A stretch of 64,000 bases of DNA from Berghia stephanieae (GCA_034508935.3 CM067442.1:131997171-132061170), one strand, 5' to 3'. Positions 1-12,260 are shown, numbered from the stretch's first letter. Translations and numbers: made by a program. Notes: generated by a model from the letters alone, not told the origin.

Positions 1-121
1 GGCTGGTAAGGAGAGAGTTAATATTCAAATCATCATCTTGCACTTAGTTGCTCCTTGCATCAGTCCATTTGCATCGTATAAAACACTCCAGATAACGTAT
101 TTACACCTGCTATTTTTGCAG

Positions 122-3100
122 AAGATCCAGCGGCTGAATGGAAATGTGATATAAAACATCTGAATAGTAAGGATTGAAATTGGGTTGTCAAACGTTTGTT
201 GATTGCAGTTTGAATTACTTTACCAGTAACATCTTTTGTGCAGTAGAATTAATAGCGGTAGCATAATCAGTTGCTAACAGTTTGAAATAGACTTGATTTT
301 AAATTCTCAAATAACATTTTGAACAGTTATAGTTTGTATCTTAGTCAAACCGTTAAAAAGGTTTTTTTAAATGTTTGTTTTTCTTTTAAACTCTGGCTTG
401 TGTGATGTGATTAATGCAGTGGCGATTCCAAATGTAGTCTAGTTAATGGTTCATAAAAAAATATAAATATATTTGAGAGAAAAAAATAAAACCCAGAAAG
501 GCATGTTTTTTTGTTTTTTAACATTTTAAAATCATATTTGCGTTGTAATGGTGTCATCGGTATTGGATAACTTTTATGGGATTAAAAAAGAAAAAGACAA
601 TGCTATTACCATAGATTGATCACAAAGAACATCATGAGATGAAATAAATGGAGCATGCTGATTTTTTCATGAGAAGTTTGGATGCAAACTAAGCAAGCAC
701 TCACTTTATAGCATTGGGAGTTACCATGTATAGCTCTTGTCTCTGATTAGTGGGACTACAATTTTTATTCTTTTGCCAAATAAGGCAATGTTTTCAGATG
801 CTAATTTCAATTTTCTTGTATTTTTGGGCATATTAGAACACACGGGGTATGGGCAATGTAAACGATAAAAGACAATTTCTATAGAAAAAAAGTGAGAATA
901 ACAGTTGAAGCTAAATTGCTCAATCTTTGTGGTCGATATGGTAAATTGTGACTCCTGCATGATTTTTGCTAAAGAAAAGAAAATCTATGCTTAATCGAAC
1001 AATGAGATGAGGCTGTGAATGTAATGCTATTGTCTTCAAAAATGGATTTGACACTAATTATCCTTATTCCTTTTGCTTTTTACTGCTTCTTCTTTAAGTT
1101 TTAGCCTGCCACCGTCCATCACCCCCCCCCCCCCCACCTCTCTCCAACCGGTCCCAAATCCTTTAAAAAATGGATGAAGAAAATTTTGTTTCATGACGTT
1201 GTATCTTGAGTAAAGAGCTTGCATACTGGAGATGAAAACTGTCTAATATTTTCATATCATTTTTTATATAATGCAGTGACAGTGTATTTCTTTGCAGTAA
1301 TAATCGATTAAATCATAATCGATTATCAATATTGAATACCAAAAATAAAAAACTATAAAACTTTTAATACAGACTCCTCCAGATTATATTTTCAACTATT
1401 ATAATCGTGTTTTCAATTTGGGTGGAAATTCTATTTTTATTTTTTTTTTTTGTTGTTATATCCTTTTATACTTTGGTAAATTTGACATTTTAAATATAAG
1501 AGATAATCTTTTTATATCATGTACAGCTAAGGCAAAGGACACTTGTGGAAGCGGTAAAAACACTGCAAAGCAAGTGGACCAGAAGGGTAGGGTATTCAAT
1601 TATTGAAGTACAATGCAAGCCACTTAATTGGAGGAGCTCACTTTTGCTAAAACCATTGCAATCTTTAACCAATTAGCATTAGTAGTAGTAATAGCCAAAA
1701 TGAAGGGCCATTTTAAATATAAATTTAGATATGTAGCTATCTTTAAGCAGATTTTCTATTAAAAAACGTCTTTTTATTATTATAATCATTCATTGACACA
1801 CAAAGCAATATTCATTTTAAAGACTCCATCACTCAATAAATTATTTACAATGGGTTTTGTGTTATTTTCAAGTTGCACTTTTCTATTAATCAAACAATAT
1901 AAGCAAAGCATGTATTAAATGTTTCATATAAAAGGTTTCTGTTAAAGCGACATTCCGATAAATGGCTTGTACTGTATCATATCAACATTGGCATGCTCCT
2001 GGTATCCCTGTGTGATGGATTTATCATGTCATGCTACTGGTATCCCTGTGTGATAGATTTATCACGTCACATTACTGGTATCCCTGTGTGATAGATTTAT
2101 CACGTCATGTTACTGGTATCCCTGTGTGATGGATTTATCACATCACACTACTGGTATCCCTGTGTGATGGATTTATCACGTCACATTACTGGTATCCATG
2201 TGTGATGGAATTATCACAGCACACTACTGGTATCCCTGTGTGATGGAATTATCACATCACACTACTGGTAACCCTGTGTGATAGATTTATCACGTCATGT
2301 TACTGGTATCCCTGTGTGATGGAATTATCACATCACACTACTGGTATCCCTGTGTGATGGATGTATCACGTCCTCTTTAGTTAAACAACTATTTCTTGAA
2401 TATTGGGGACTCATCCTCTTTGTAAATGTGTTTAATGAATGGTGGACCCATCTCAGTCGTACACTGACAGAATTATATTTTTTCTCATTTCTCATTTTTT
2501 TAAAAGACTTTTTGGAATTTGTAGTCCTTCAGATCCATAAGGCCCATGGAGCTGGAATTTGTCCTGGTTTCTATAGCTAGCAAGAAACATTCAATAGCAA
2601 TGATTTGCTATCCTTTGGATAGGACACTAGCTAGTCTATTGCAAAGTACTTTCAAGTAGACCAAGCTGCCTAATCGCTGCTAAGGGGGGGGGGGGGGGTG
2701 GTGGTAAGAAAAAAAAGTCTTCACTGCACCTGGTTCGATCTCAGTCCAGTTTCATGTGAAGCGAGTGCTCTACCAACTGAGTAATTGGGACCCCCAATCT
2801 CAGCCGTACATTGACAGAAATATCCTTGTCTTATTTCTCACTTCTCTGAGGTCTCAGGTTTAAGACTTTTTGGAAGTTGGAAGTCATCTTGATTTATCTA
2901 CATGTCTATTTAAAGTAACAGATTTTGTCAGCGTTCGACAGATTTGTTGTTTACGTACACTCTCGCTGTCAGATAAAAGTACACTCTGGCTGTCAGATAA
3001 AAGTACACTCTGGTCGTAAAATAAAAGTACACTCTGGCTGTCAGATAAAGTGCAATCTGGCTGTCAAAAAAAAGTACACTCTGGCTGTCAGATAATAGTA

Positions 3101-3417
3101 CACTCTGGCTGTCAGATAAAAGTACACTCTGGCTGTCATATAAAAGTACACTCTGGCTGTCAGATAAAAGTACACTCTGGCTGTCATATAAAAGTACACT
3201 CTGGCTGTCAGATAAAAGTTTGCTCTCTTCCTTGATTCGTCCTTTTTTAGTTTATTGGTTATATTGATTATAAATGTCAGAAAAAAACATTGTGATGTTA
3301 CAGGTATGTGACTTAAACGTTTTATTACTCAGACAGATGCAGAAAAAAAATCTACAAAAATATTCAGCAAAGATAAAGTGTATGAGATATTGAAATAATA
3401 ATAATAATATTATATTA

Positions 3418-3510
<93 letters not shown>

Positions 3511-6500
3511 TATTCAACGATATCAACATAGAAATACATTAAGAAAATAAAAATCAAGCTAAGAAATATTTTCTAAAGTGAAAGAGTATAAAAGATTATG
3601 TCCAAGTAATACTGTTATCGAACCCTCATTCATTATCACAGAAAACATAATCAAAATAAAAGGAATTAAAAGAACTGTTATGTAAACTTTTTATTCTTTT
3701 TTTTTTTTGTACAAGACCTTTTGTCTCTGGTTTTATAGTGGTGTAGACACCGTACATGACAATTTGTGTGTGTGTGTGTGTGTGTTTGTGTGTGTGTATG
3801 CACTTTGGGATTCGATCCTTGTTTCTTTTACTCCTTCCTGTCAAGCAGTTTATATTTTCACAACGTTAGTTTATCAATGGTATTTTGCACTGCTCAGGTA
3901 CAACTGTTGGGAAGAGTCAAGTTTTATACATTTTATCACAAATGTGTGTACCAATGTATGTAAACCTTTTCACTTGTGTATACATTCATTGTTTTGAAGT
4001 TGTTTGCCTTATTTTTTTTTTTTTCTTTCCCCAAGAGTTGCAATATTTTAGAAAAATAAATCAAAATTGTTTCAAAAAAAAAAAATCAAAAAGAATATTT
4101 GTGATATGAAATTTAAATTTTAAAAATATTTTTTTTCTCTGATTATATCTCTTGGAGCCCAATGTCAAAGACTATGTCGTAATGTGAGATTGAAAGTGTA
4201 AAATTATTATATGAATAAAAACTATATGAATTTTGATAAATCGTTACAAAAGCTGGTCATTTTATAAAACGTTTCAATCAAGACTCTAAATCTCTTCCTA
4301 AAATTGTTTTTTTTATTTTTAAAATGAATTATTTGTAATTTAATCGTGTGTATTCAGATAGATAGATACATATAAACGTGTTTTATTTATTTATTTATTT
4401 ATTTATTTTCTTAGGAAACGCTTGTCGTGTATTATTGCATTTGTGTTTTTGCTGTTTTCTATATTAGACATCACAGTACCTTGACGTTATTTTGTATTTT
4501 CAGTTTGATTTTGATTTATGGATTGAAGAGAAAAGAACATTCTATGATTGCTGCATTAATTTTATTGTTTATCCTAATTGGTTTACTTTTTTAAACAATT
4601 TGTTATCAACCAAAACACTATAGCATAATATTGCTGTACTATAAAAAAACACATGTTTAAAATTTTGGCAAGAAAACTTGTCCTTCAAATATTGATCGAT
4701 TAATATGTCTCTCATTTTAACAAAAACTCTCAAACCTGGAACTTCTCATGCCAAATCATTTTAATCGATTTATATTTGAACGATGAGTATTCTGGCCAAA
4801 ATCTGAAATATTTATGTGTTTCTCACAATAGAAATTTAATTTCAGAGTTTCAGGAAATATTCCTTTTTTTTTCCTTTTTTTTTTTTTTTGAATTTACAAA
4901 AATTTTTAAAATATTTTTATAAATAACTAACAGATCTGAACAAAAATGTCATAGTTGTTCACGGTATTTGGCCTAAATATTAATTTTTTATCTCAAGGTT
5001 TGTTTTTATTTCGTTTGTTTTTTAAAATAGAAATGCAAATTCCTATTCACATCGTTTTGAATATTGTTATCATCTTAGTTTAGATAATCCCAATATTATT
5101 ATGTATTCCTATATTCACTAAAATACCATGGATTTGCATGAAAAAAGATGACACATGTTCGCATGCATTCCCCTTACATACTGCTGGTTTATTATTCCAC
5201 TACAGTACAATGAACTTTAGATGCATTTTTGTATATACATTTTCAATTATTATTTTTTTAAAATGTTGGTACCCATTTCTTTAAGTAATAATATATATTA
5301 TATATATATCCGTTATGGTCTAGTGTTAGGCAAAGGAACTTCAAATTAACAGGGGGTAAGCCCACTAAATCACCGTAGTAAATAAAGTGCCGTTCAATAT
5401 TTATTTTGTTAAAAGCAGTAAAATATATTTCCTACCAATTCTATATTTAGCCCTCAATAGCAAAAATAAATGACGAGGGCAAAAGATGGACAGGAAGTCA
5501 CCTTTAGTATGTTAAAGAAAAGTTGAAATAATGTCGTATTTTGGTGTCAAAAAAAATAAAACTTTGTAAAATTTTGTCAACAAACAAAATTTCTTAACAT
5601 GTTTAGTTCATTGTGAAATAAATAGAAATAAGCTGAAGATTTACAAAAATGACTGAGAAAGTAAGGATATTGTATTGTAAATAATATATACGTATAAGAA
5701 CACATTGCTGTAATGTACATAATTCTTGTCGAAATGGAAATATTATTTATTCTAAGGTTTATAGCTTGAGATACTTTTTCAAAACACAAAAAAGATTAAT
5801 TATTTGTGACCCTCCATCTCAAAACGGTATTATGTCGGAATGATTCAGACCCCAAAAAGTGAATTTAGAGATAGAATGATGAGAAATTGGACCTTAGAAG
5901 TTTTTGTAAAGCAAGAAATAGTATTTATACTCCAGCATAACGTACAGAAATTAAACCCAAGTTTGATATTTGTGGCAAAGAATTCAATTTCCCTAACCGA
6001 GTGGATCCCGACATAATACCGCTTTGACATGGAGGGTCACATTTGCGGAGCTAAAACTAAGAATTCCATTTAAGACAAAACTAAAACACAGTAATATTTT
6101 ACATTTTGCTAGAAATGTTTTACTATCATCCGATTAAGATGACCCTCAGCTTGTCAAAAAGTCTCTAATGTGACACTTGTCATATTTCAAATTGTCAAAA
6201 AGTCTCTAATGTGACACTTGTCATATTTCAAATTGTCAAAAAGTCTCTAATGTGACACTTGTCATATTTCAAATTGTCAAAAAGTCTCTAATGTGACACT
6301 TGTCATATTTCAAATTGTCAAAAAGTATCTAATGTGACACTTGTCATATTTCAAATTGTCAAAAAGTCTCTAATGTGACACTTGTCATATTTCAAATTGT
6401 CAAAAAGTCTCTAATGTGACACTTGTCATATTTCAAATTGTCAAAAAGTCTCTAATGTGACACTTGTCATATTTCAAATTGTCAAAAAGTCCTAATGTGA

Positions 6501-9500
6501 CATTGTCATTTCAAAATTGTCAAAAAGTCTCTAATGTGACACTTGTCTCATATTTCAAATTGTCAAAAAGTCTCTAATTGTGACACTTGCATTTTTTCAA
6601 ATTGTCAAAAAGTCTCTAATGTGACACTTGTCATATTTCAAATTGTCAAAAAGTCTACAATGTGGACACTTGTCATATTTCAAATTGTCAAAAAGTCTCT
6701 AATCATATTTCAAACAAGTGTCAGGTTTTTATAATAACAAGAAATGAAAAGAGTAACGAATGGCACGCATTGAATGCATCTTGCATAGAATCCCTTTCAC
6801 AATCAGGCTGATCGTGCCATACCAGAAATGATCTTGGGTTTGATTCTCATCAATTGAATGCAATTGAAAATTATTCTCTGTTGTCTTTTGACACATCTTG
6901 ACTATTTCCGTTTCTTGTTGTCATCAAACTAAGCGCTCGATGTGTTTGGTTTTTAGAGTTTTTAACAAGTTAAAAAAAAAAAGTAGTCCTTTAGAGCCAT
7001 TTGGCCCATGGAGATGGAGTTTATCCGGTTTCTATAGTGTGAAACGGACAATAGCAATTGCTTGCTATCCTTTGGATAGGATGATACTCCATTGCAAATT
7101 ACTTTCCACCAAATCTAACAGACTCAGCTACCCCTTCACTGCTGGATGCACAGGGGGGTCAGAAAAATATCTCGACTGCACTCGGGATCAATCTTGGTCC
7201 CTTTACGTTTGAAGCGAGTGCTCTACCAACTGAGCTATTGGGACCCCTTTAACAAGTTAAGGGTTATCTTAATCAATAAATATTAGAATAAAAGCCGAAA
7301 AGAAAAGAAAACAAAATAACGGTTTGTCTATGTGTCACAGTTAACATATTTATTTATTTATTTATCTATTTATTTATTTTAATTTTTACAGATAGCTCAA
7401 TATCTGTCCAAGACAAAATGTACAATGTCACAGGGAAAGTCCAACGATTGAGAGGGGATTTCCCATCATCCTGTACTGACATGTATTGCAAAGTCAGACT
7501 TGATTTGTAAGTACGTTTGATAATCTAAAACAAAGTTGTGACTATGACTATGGCTGATTTTAGGTCTGAGAGCTGGGTGGGTTCCTGGTCTCCCATAGTG
7601 GGCAGGGAGGCACTTACGGTGTCTTCTATCCTTCCCCCCTACCCCCTTATCTTCTTTCCAACATGCTTTCTGTCTTTGTCTTAGGATGAAATTACTTGGT
7701 TTTGTCCTGGTCCTGGTCGGATATCCTAGCTGGGAGGGAAACAGTCAAATGTGTAGTTAGTTTTGAGAGATATTTTTTTTTTCCCTTGGAAATCATCTCT
7801 CTGTTATGTACTGTTTTTTAAATTTTTTTTATTTTAACATATTAATAGTAAACATTTGAGTGTAATCTTCTTGTTCATGGCAAGCGACTATAGAGACAAC
7901 ATAGCCATATTCATTCATTCATTCATATTTTCATTTTCTAGGCCTGGCAATCGTTTGAATCTATTCCACAACTCACGCATCATCGGGAAGTCTGAAGTCA
8001 TTCCATTGGATGAACGCACACCAGATCTCAACATCAATTTTGAGGTAATTTTTTTTCATCCAAAGAGTTGATTATCATTATCATGTTCTAACATTAAAAA
8101 TAGAAATCAAGAAGTATCTTGAAACAATCATAATCATAGCTTGTCACTCCAACACCGAACCCACTCCACAGCATCTGGGAAGCAGACTCTCAGGTCATGG
8201 TCAGTGCAGCTGGGCCCATCCTGGCATTCTCTAAAGATGTGCTCCATCGTCTGCTCTTGGCATCCACATGTAAACGAGCTAGTCTCAGCCAGCCCCCACT
8301 TTTTCATGCTTCCAGCTGTTTTCCCAAGTGTTGCCCATGCTCTCTTCAGTGTTACCCATTCATTCCTGGGGACCTCAGTTCCATAGGACAGTTCTTCTCT
8401 CGGATCTTCAATGGCTGAATTGGCATGATTGTCCCATTCTCTCCATGTGGAAAGTCTATATACAGCTGCATGGTCAGGGTTGATGCTTTCTTTCTTCATG
8501 AAGCTCTTTCTCGACTTCAGTCTACTTGTCGTTGGGTAAAAACCATGAATACATCACTTAAGATCCAGACACATGACAATAAAGTGCTCTGTATGAATTT
8601 GATGTGTCCAATACTTTTCTGTCATTTGTCTGAATTTTAGTGATATATTAATGTTTATATTGGTATTGTTATGCTGAAGAATGTTTTGAGCTCAAAAGTT
8701 CCATGTCTAGTTCTTGTTCTTTTTTTTTTTTTTTTTTGAAAGAAGTTGTTGTCCTGACTCCCATAGTGGGCAGGGAGGCACTTACTGTGTCTTCTATCCC
8801 CTTATATCTGTTTTCCAATTTGCTTTCTGTCTTTGTCTTGGAATGAGATTACTTGGTTTTGCCCAGGCCTTAGCCATGGTTCTTTGCTGGGAGGGAAACA
8901 GTCAAATGCATAATTGTTGATTTGGGAGACGATTATTTTCCCTTGTAAATCATCTCTCTTCTATGTAGTGTTATATTTATTATTTTGAATGTATAGTGTA
9001 AGCATTTGAGTGTGTTCCTCTTAGTGGGATCTTGTGCTGGTGTCTGGGTGAGACATTTAGGTGATCTCAAACTAAGTAGGACATTGATGGTGTGCTCTTG
9101 GAATCTACATCTGTTCCCTATTTGCACTAGTTCCCCTTTGTCTTACTTTTTCCTCAAATCCTTTTAATTGCACATCTGGAATCTTTTCACTATCCAATTT
9201 TCTTCCTTTTTACTGGCGCTGATATGACCTAAATGTGTTGAAAGTGACGTAAAACCCTTAAAAACAAAACAAACAAACAAAGAAGTTGTTATATTCATGT
9301 TTCTTTATAATTGCAAATTTCCTGTTGGTTTATCAGATCTTCCCTTACTCATGATATAATAGTAATTTTATTTAATGACCCCCCCCCCCCCCCAACAAAA
9401 ACACATGACTTTAATTTATGTGACATACTGTAGTTATAAGCACAATGTCATATGACTGTGTTAACTCAGTCAACCCTAACACCGACTATATACGTTAGTA

Positions 9501-10896
9501 TACCCGGGGTTACTTTTACCCCATGCCTATTTATTACATTTTATAGGCGTAGTATCAAAGCTGATGTTCTTAATTTTTACATGTTAATGGTAGCTGAATA
9601 AAAATATCTATGCACATGCTCATTTTTAATATATTTTTTCCAATTTTAAAAAGTAGCGAAAATCTCTAGGATTGAGTAAGTTAAGTATGTTACATGCAAA
9701 TTCAATCACAGCCGACTTGTTTTTTGTATTTCACAACCCACTTTGGTCACAAGAGAATCCGGGCTTGCTCTTTCTCTTTCTAAAAGTTGCATTCATTTTT
9801 TATGATTCTCTAATTTTTTCATTGCAAGGTTGACCTAGGAACGGGAGTGTCTCTAGATGCCATGTTAATTTTTGATCTGAAACATTCCAGTAAGGCATGG
9901 CTTGCTCTTTCTCTTTCTAAAATTTGCGTTCATTTTATGATTCTGTATTTTTTTTCGTTGCAAGGTTGACCGAGGAACGGGAGTGTCTCCAGATGCCATG
10001 TTAATTTTTGATCTGAAACATTCCAGCAAGGATCATCTTGCCACAAAAAGTTATTCCATCAGATCACTTTTAGCAGGTAAGTAGTCTGTTTAGAACAATC
10101 CACTTTAAACCGATTCTTTCACAATATGTGGTCTAGTGTGCGGCTATGTGGTCTAGTGGTATGACACTCGCTTTCGGATTGGAAGGTCCTGGGTTTGAGC
10201 CTCGCTCTGCGCATAGTTGAGTCCTTGGAAAAGGCTCTTTACTCACATTCTCTCACCATACTCACATGTAACCTACCGTCAACAGCGTCGACAAAAATTG
10301 TAATATCGCGAACAGGGTATGTCTTGTTCTACACGTTAAGTTTGATGTTGGCCAGGACCCCTACTTGGTGTTCAATTCTATTCTATAATTATGTCACGAA
10401 TTGGAATTAAGAGCATAATATCTTGTATTTTGACTCTGTGGTGATCAGAAAATTATCTTCGTATTCATTTTAAAGCAGATATACGTAGTTAAAAAAAAAA
10501 GATTTCTAACCTTGTCATAGGACACTCAAGACTTTTTCATCAAAATTGACAAGGGAGGCAACTTTTTTAAAGGATGTAACTAAAACAATGCTCTCTTAAT
10601 AGTTTATTATCCATTACTAAGGTATGGTAAGTTTGATTTTAAAAAATAAAAATAAATACAAATTTTAAAGACAACAAAAATGCATTATTTCAACAGTTAT
10701 ATTGATGTGTATTATATATTATATATATATTTATATATATATTATATATATTATTATATTATATATATATATATATAATGTTTTTTATTTTTTTCTTCTT
10801 TGTTGTAATACAGATGCTGACAGCGTCTGTAAGTGGATTCCAGTTGGAAATGGATTGGAGCTGGAGGTATCCTTGAACAAGGTCAACCATCCTTGA
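122..10896 (+). CDS. 3' part of an unrecognised gene ending in a C2-like domain (six exons)
   Basis: I do not recognise this gene. Six exons can be chained with consistent phase: 122-166, 1527-1586, 7392-7506, 7942-8044, 9965-10076 and 10814-10896 (stop 10894-10896). All introns have GT-AG ends. They encode 171 residues after a split first codon, so the 5' part of the gene lies outside the window. The first 45 or so residues are a lysine-rich linker (for example KNTAKQVDQKD). The last 125 or so alternate hydrophobic and polar residues like a beta sandwich. TDMYCKVRLDL resembles the SDPYVKV strand of C2 domains, NINFEVD the strand after the basic loop, and DAMLIFDLKH the later core strand. Loop aspartates for calcium are not clear, so a C2-like fold without calcium binding is my inference. 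The two small upstream exons rest only on splice sites and phase. The four downstream exons are better supported. Two AATAAA signals follow the stop. Confidence 0.6.
167..1526 (+). other. Intron stretch, no feature except a C tract
   Basis: Between the first two proposed exons I see only AT-rich sequence and a run of about 16 C near 1121-1136. No coding similarity or transposon end is visible. Confidence 0.4.
1991..2370 (+). repeat. Satellite 1: 38-bp unit, about ten copies
   Basis: A tandem array with a unit of about 38 bp built on TGGTATCCCTGTGTGATRG followed by ATTTATCAC. Units differ at several positions, so the array is not freshly amplified. GTGTGATnnAttTATCAC makes each unit partly self-complementary. 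It lies in intron 2 of the C2-like gene. Confidence 0.9.
2520..2797 (-). mobile_element. tRNA-derived SINE, family B, copy 1
   Basis: Read on the minus strand it starts with a tRNA-like head: GTCCC, then an A box like TACTCAGTTGGTAGAGCACT and a B box like GATCGAACC. A C-rich tract and a body ending in CTTATGGATCTGAAGGACTAC follow. The same layout recurs at 6984, 37941, 38090, 39270, 57592, 58100 and 62057. Confidence 0.8.
2958..3222 (+). repeat. Satellite 2: 24-bp unit, about eleven copies
   Basis: Tandem copies of GTACACTCTGGCTGTCAGAT plus AAAA. Variants differ by one to three bases. It lies about 0.6 kb after satellite 1 and shares no unit sequence with it. Confidence 0.9.
3395..3510 (+). 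repeat. AAT/ATT microsatellite with a turn
   Basis: A short AAT run passes into about 30 ATT units, so the strand can fold back on itself. The repeat is nearly pure. Confidence 0.9.
3760..3800 (+). repeat. GT microsatellite
   Basis: About 18 GT units with one TT interruption. The open reading frames called here are low complexity and are not genes. Confidence 0.9.
3811..5800 (+). other. AT-rich intron stretch, nothing recognised
   Basis: It is continuous AT-rich sequence with ATTT repeats near 4384-4408 and T tracts near 4862-4890. I see no exon or transposon end. Confidence 0.4.
5806..6040 (+). mobile_element. Short inverted-repeat DNA element (MITE), 235 bp
   Basis: The ends are GTGACCCTCCAT and ATGGAGGGTCAC, a 12-bp terminal inverted repeat. 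ATTT flanks it on both sides (5802-5805 and 6041-6044), consistent with a 4-bp target duplication. It has no coding capacity. The superfamily is not assigned. Confidence 0.75.
6152..6711 (+). repeat. Satellite 3: 41-bp unit, about thirteen copies
   Basis: The unit is AAATTGTCAAAAAGTCTCTA followed by ATGTGACACTTGTCATATTTC. The first eight copies are almost identical. The last five carry small insertions and losses, so one edge is decaying faster. It sits in intron 2 of the C2-like gene. Confidence 0.92.
6984..7247 (-). mobile_element. tRNA-derived SINE, family B, copy 2
   Basis: Same order as copy 1: on the minus strand GGTCCCAATAGCTCAGTTGG gives the A box, GATTGATCCCGAG lies in the B-box position, and the body ends in GGCTCTAAAGGACTAC. 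It ends 145 bp before exon 3 of the C2-like gene. Confidence 0.82.
7574..7860 (+). mobile_element. Family E repeat, copy 1 (5' part)
   Basis: It begins with TCTCCCATAGTGGGCAGGGA and carries CTTTCTGTCTTTGTCTTAGG and CTGGGAGGGAAACAGTCAAA. It stops before the usual 3' end. It lies wholly in intron 3 of the C2-like gene. No tRNA-like head is seen. Confidence 0.7.
8134..8520 (-). pseudogene. C-terminal scrap of a LINE reverse-transcriptase ORF
   Basis: The minus-strand frame contains RNEWVTLKRAWATLGKTAGS and then a cysteine/histidine tail (CGCQEQTMEHIFREC). This matches the region after the reverse transcriptase in many Jockey/I-type LINE ORF2 proteins, where a CCHC-like tail ends the protein. 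No endonuclease or polymerase core lies next to it, so only the 3' end was inserted or kept. It lies in intron 4 of the C2-like gene. Confidence 0.65.
8745..9281 (+). mobile_element. Family E repeat, copy 2 (near complete)
   Basis: It runs from CTCCCATAGTGGGCAGGGAG to a tail GGCGCTGATATGACCTAAAT followed by GTAAAACCCTTAAAAACAAA. The A-rich 3' end suggests a copy made by target-primed reverse transcription, as SINEs and LINE 3' ends are. This copy and those at 15036 and 15667 define the roughly 500-bp family. Confidence 0.75.
9461..9684 (+). mobile_element. TTAA-flanked MITE (piggyBac-like), copy 1
   Basis: It is bounded by TTAA on both sides. The ends are CTCAGTCAACCCTA and its near reverse complement TAGGATTGAGTAAG. 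TTAA is the known target duplication of piggyBac transposons, so a non-autonomous piggyBac-like origin is inferred. Two more copies lie at 40503 and 42901. Confidence 0.72.
9763..9899 (+). repeat. Partial tandem duplication of exon 5 of the C2-like gene with its acceptor
   Basis: Bases 9763-9899 match 9900-10034. The copied unit holds the pyrimidine-rich tract, the acceptor (AG at 9827-9828) and the first 61 or so bases of the exon. The copied exon still reads openly (VDLGTGVSLDAML). At its end one base difference makes A|GTAAGG, a good donor that the true exon lacks. Using this 61-base pseudo-exon would shift the frame, so the downstream copy is taken as the real exon. Confidence 0.85.
10141..10405 (+). 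mobile_element. tRNA-derived SINE, family A, copy 1
   Basis: The tRNA-like head GGCTATGTGGTCTAGTGGTA (A box) is followed by GGTTTGAGCC (B box). The body CTTTACTCACATTCTCTCAC follows. The usual 3' end, a TGCGCTATATAAA tail, is missing in this copy. Confidence 0.82.
10714..10778 (+). repeat. AT dinucleotide-rich tract
   Basis: Alternating TA/AT runs just before the last exon of the C2-like gene. No other signal is seen. Confidence 0.8.
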
Positions 10897-11036
10897 CCAA
10901 CGAAGGTCAGGGGGCAATGGTGGTCTCTTCAAATCAATCTCATTAGGAAGGAAAAGCACACGAGCGAATGAAGAATGATCTTTTTTGTTCAGGTTACTTT
11001 CATTTTATTATGGGTTTCTATTGTTTTATTAGAAAA

Positions 11037-11066
11037 AATAAAACCCCACATGTATATTTTAATAAA
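11037..11066 (+). other. Poly(A) signals of the C2-like gene
   Basis: AATAAA occurs at 11037-11042 and again at 11061-11066, about 140-170 bases after the stop codon. Which one is used cannot be seen. Confidence 0.5.
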
Positions 11067-11374
11067 AGGTAACTATTGATGCATCTTGGTAAATATTTTT
11101 TTTTTAAATCAGCGGTTTTGAAAAGTGACATTTTCATAAACATTGACTATCAGTTACATGTTGTAATAAACTTATCATATTCAGCATAAGATAAACCACA
11201 CAATATTCCATCCGTGGAATTATACATAGAGCATCTCAGTTACTGAAAAAGGCGAAAATAAATTTAATCCTCTACTAGGCTTACAGAACTTTATTGTATT
11301 TATCTAACCACAGAAAGCATTTATTGATATTGATGAATAGCTAGCTGTTTGCAGATAATGTACATTCAAAGAGG

Positions 11375-11640
11375 TGGATAACAATATGATATTGAATGGA
11401 TTCCTCAAGTTAAATAAACGAAGACAGATGATTTTCACGTTTCAGGTTGGTTTCCCCTTTATCAAAAAAAAAACAAAACATGAATGAAACACTGTAGATG
11501 AATATAAGAGATCTGAGAATGACATTGTTTAGTGTTTCGTTCATGTTGTTTTGTTGATAAAGGGGAAATCCAAAACGTCCACATCATCTGTCTTTGTATA
11601 TTAAATTGAAGCCTCCATTCGATTTTCTATTATTTATTTC
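11375..11640 (+). mobile_element. Foldback element, copy 1
   Basis: Two long arms face each other: GGTTTCCCCTTTATCAA near 11450 and TTGATAAAGGGGAAATCC near 11555. Outside them lie TGAATGG...AAATAAACGAAGACAGATGA and its partner CATCTGTCTTTGTATATTAA. A better preserved copy is at 41950-42195. No reading frame is present. Confidence 0.7.
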
Positions 11641-12099
11641 TTCGAGCTTCAAGCAGCAACGTTTTCATTCAAGAAGGTGTAATGTATTTGTATCCAGGCA
11701 GCTGTTCCTTATTGTTATTTTAATTGAAAAGGAAAATAACCTATTTAAATAGTGTTATCGCACCAATATAAAATATTTCTTATGTTATTCTTATACATAA
11801 CAGCTTTATTGTGTTAAAAAAAAAATAGAATTGTGTATAATTTAACTTAAATGACATTGGATATAGAGTCTATTAATATCTCTCCTGTTAAGGCTTGGAT
11901 TTTAGTGCCAATTTTACAATGACTTCCAATATTATAAAAAAATTTATTTATTGTAAGATGAGAGGCTGAACAAAAATATATACCCAATAGTAGTTCTCCG
12001 TTAGCAAATAAAGGACCAATTAGTCATTTATTTCACAAACTTGTGTAAGCTACAAATTTCACATTATCAAAATAAGAAATTAATGAGCAGGCACCGGTG

Positions 12100-12260
12100 T
12101 AAGATAAAGATCTGAACAAGTGTGTATGAAAGGTGCCAGACAAAGCAAGAAAGAAAAATACAAGAAAAAAAAAACATCCCCAGAAAAATCAGTCGACCTC
12201 GACTGGGGATCGAACCTTAGACCTTTTCATTACAGATGGGGGCTCGAACCTGCAACCTTA
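12100..12260 (-). mobile_element. tRNA-like SINE sharing a core with the 21-23 kb array SINE
   Basis: Read on the minus strand it carries GGTTCGAT-type B-box sequence in front of a T-rich spacer and a tail TGCTTTGTCTGGCACCTTTC. The array SINE at 21.2 kb has the same order, with CTTCTGGCACTTTTC in the same place. A hairpin copy lies at 49745. Confidence 0.55.

Noticed and set aside
6152-6711. A CRISPR-like array of regular repeats
   Set aside because: The repeats are directly tandem with no unique spacers, and the genome is eukaryotic. It is a satellite.
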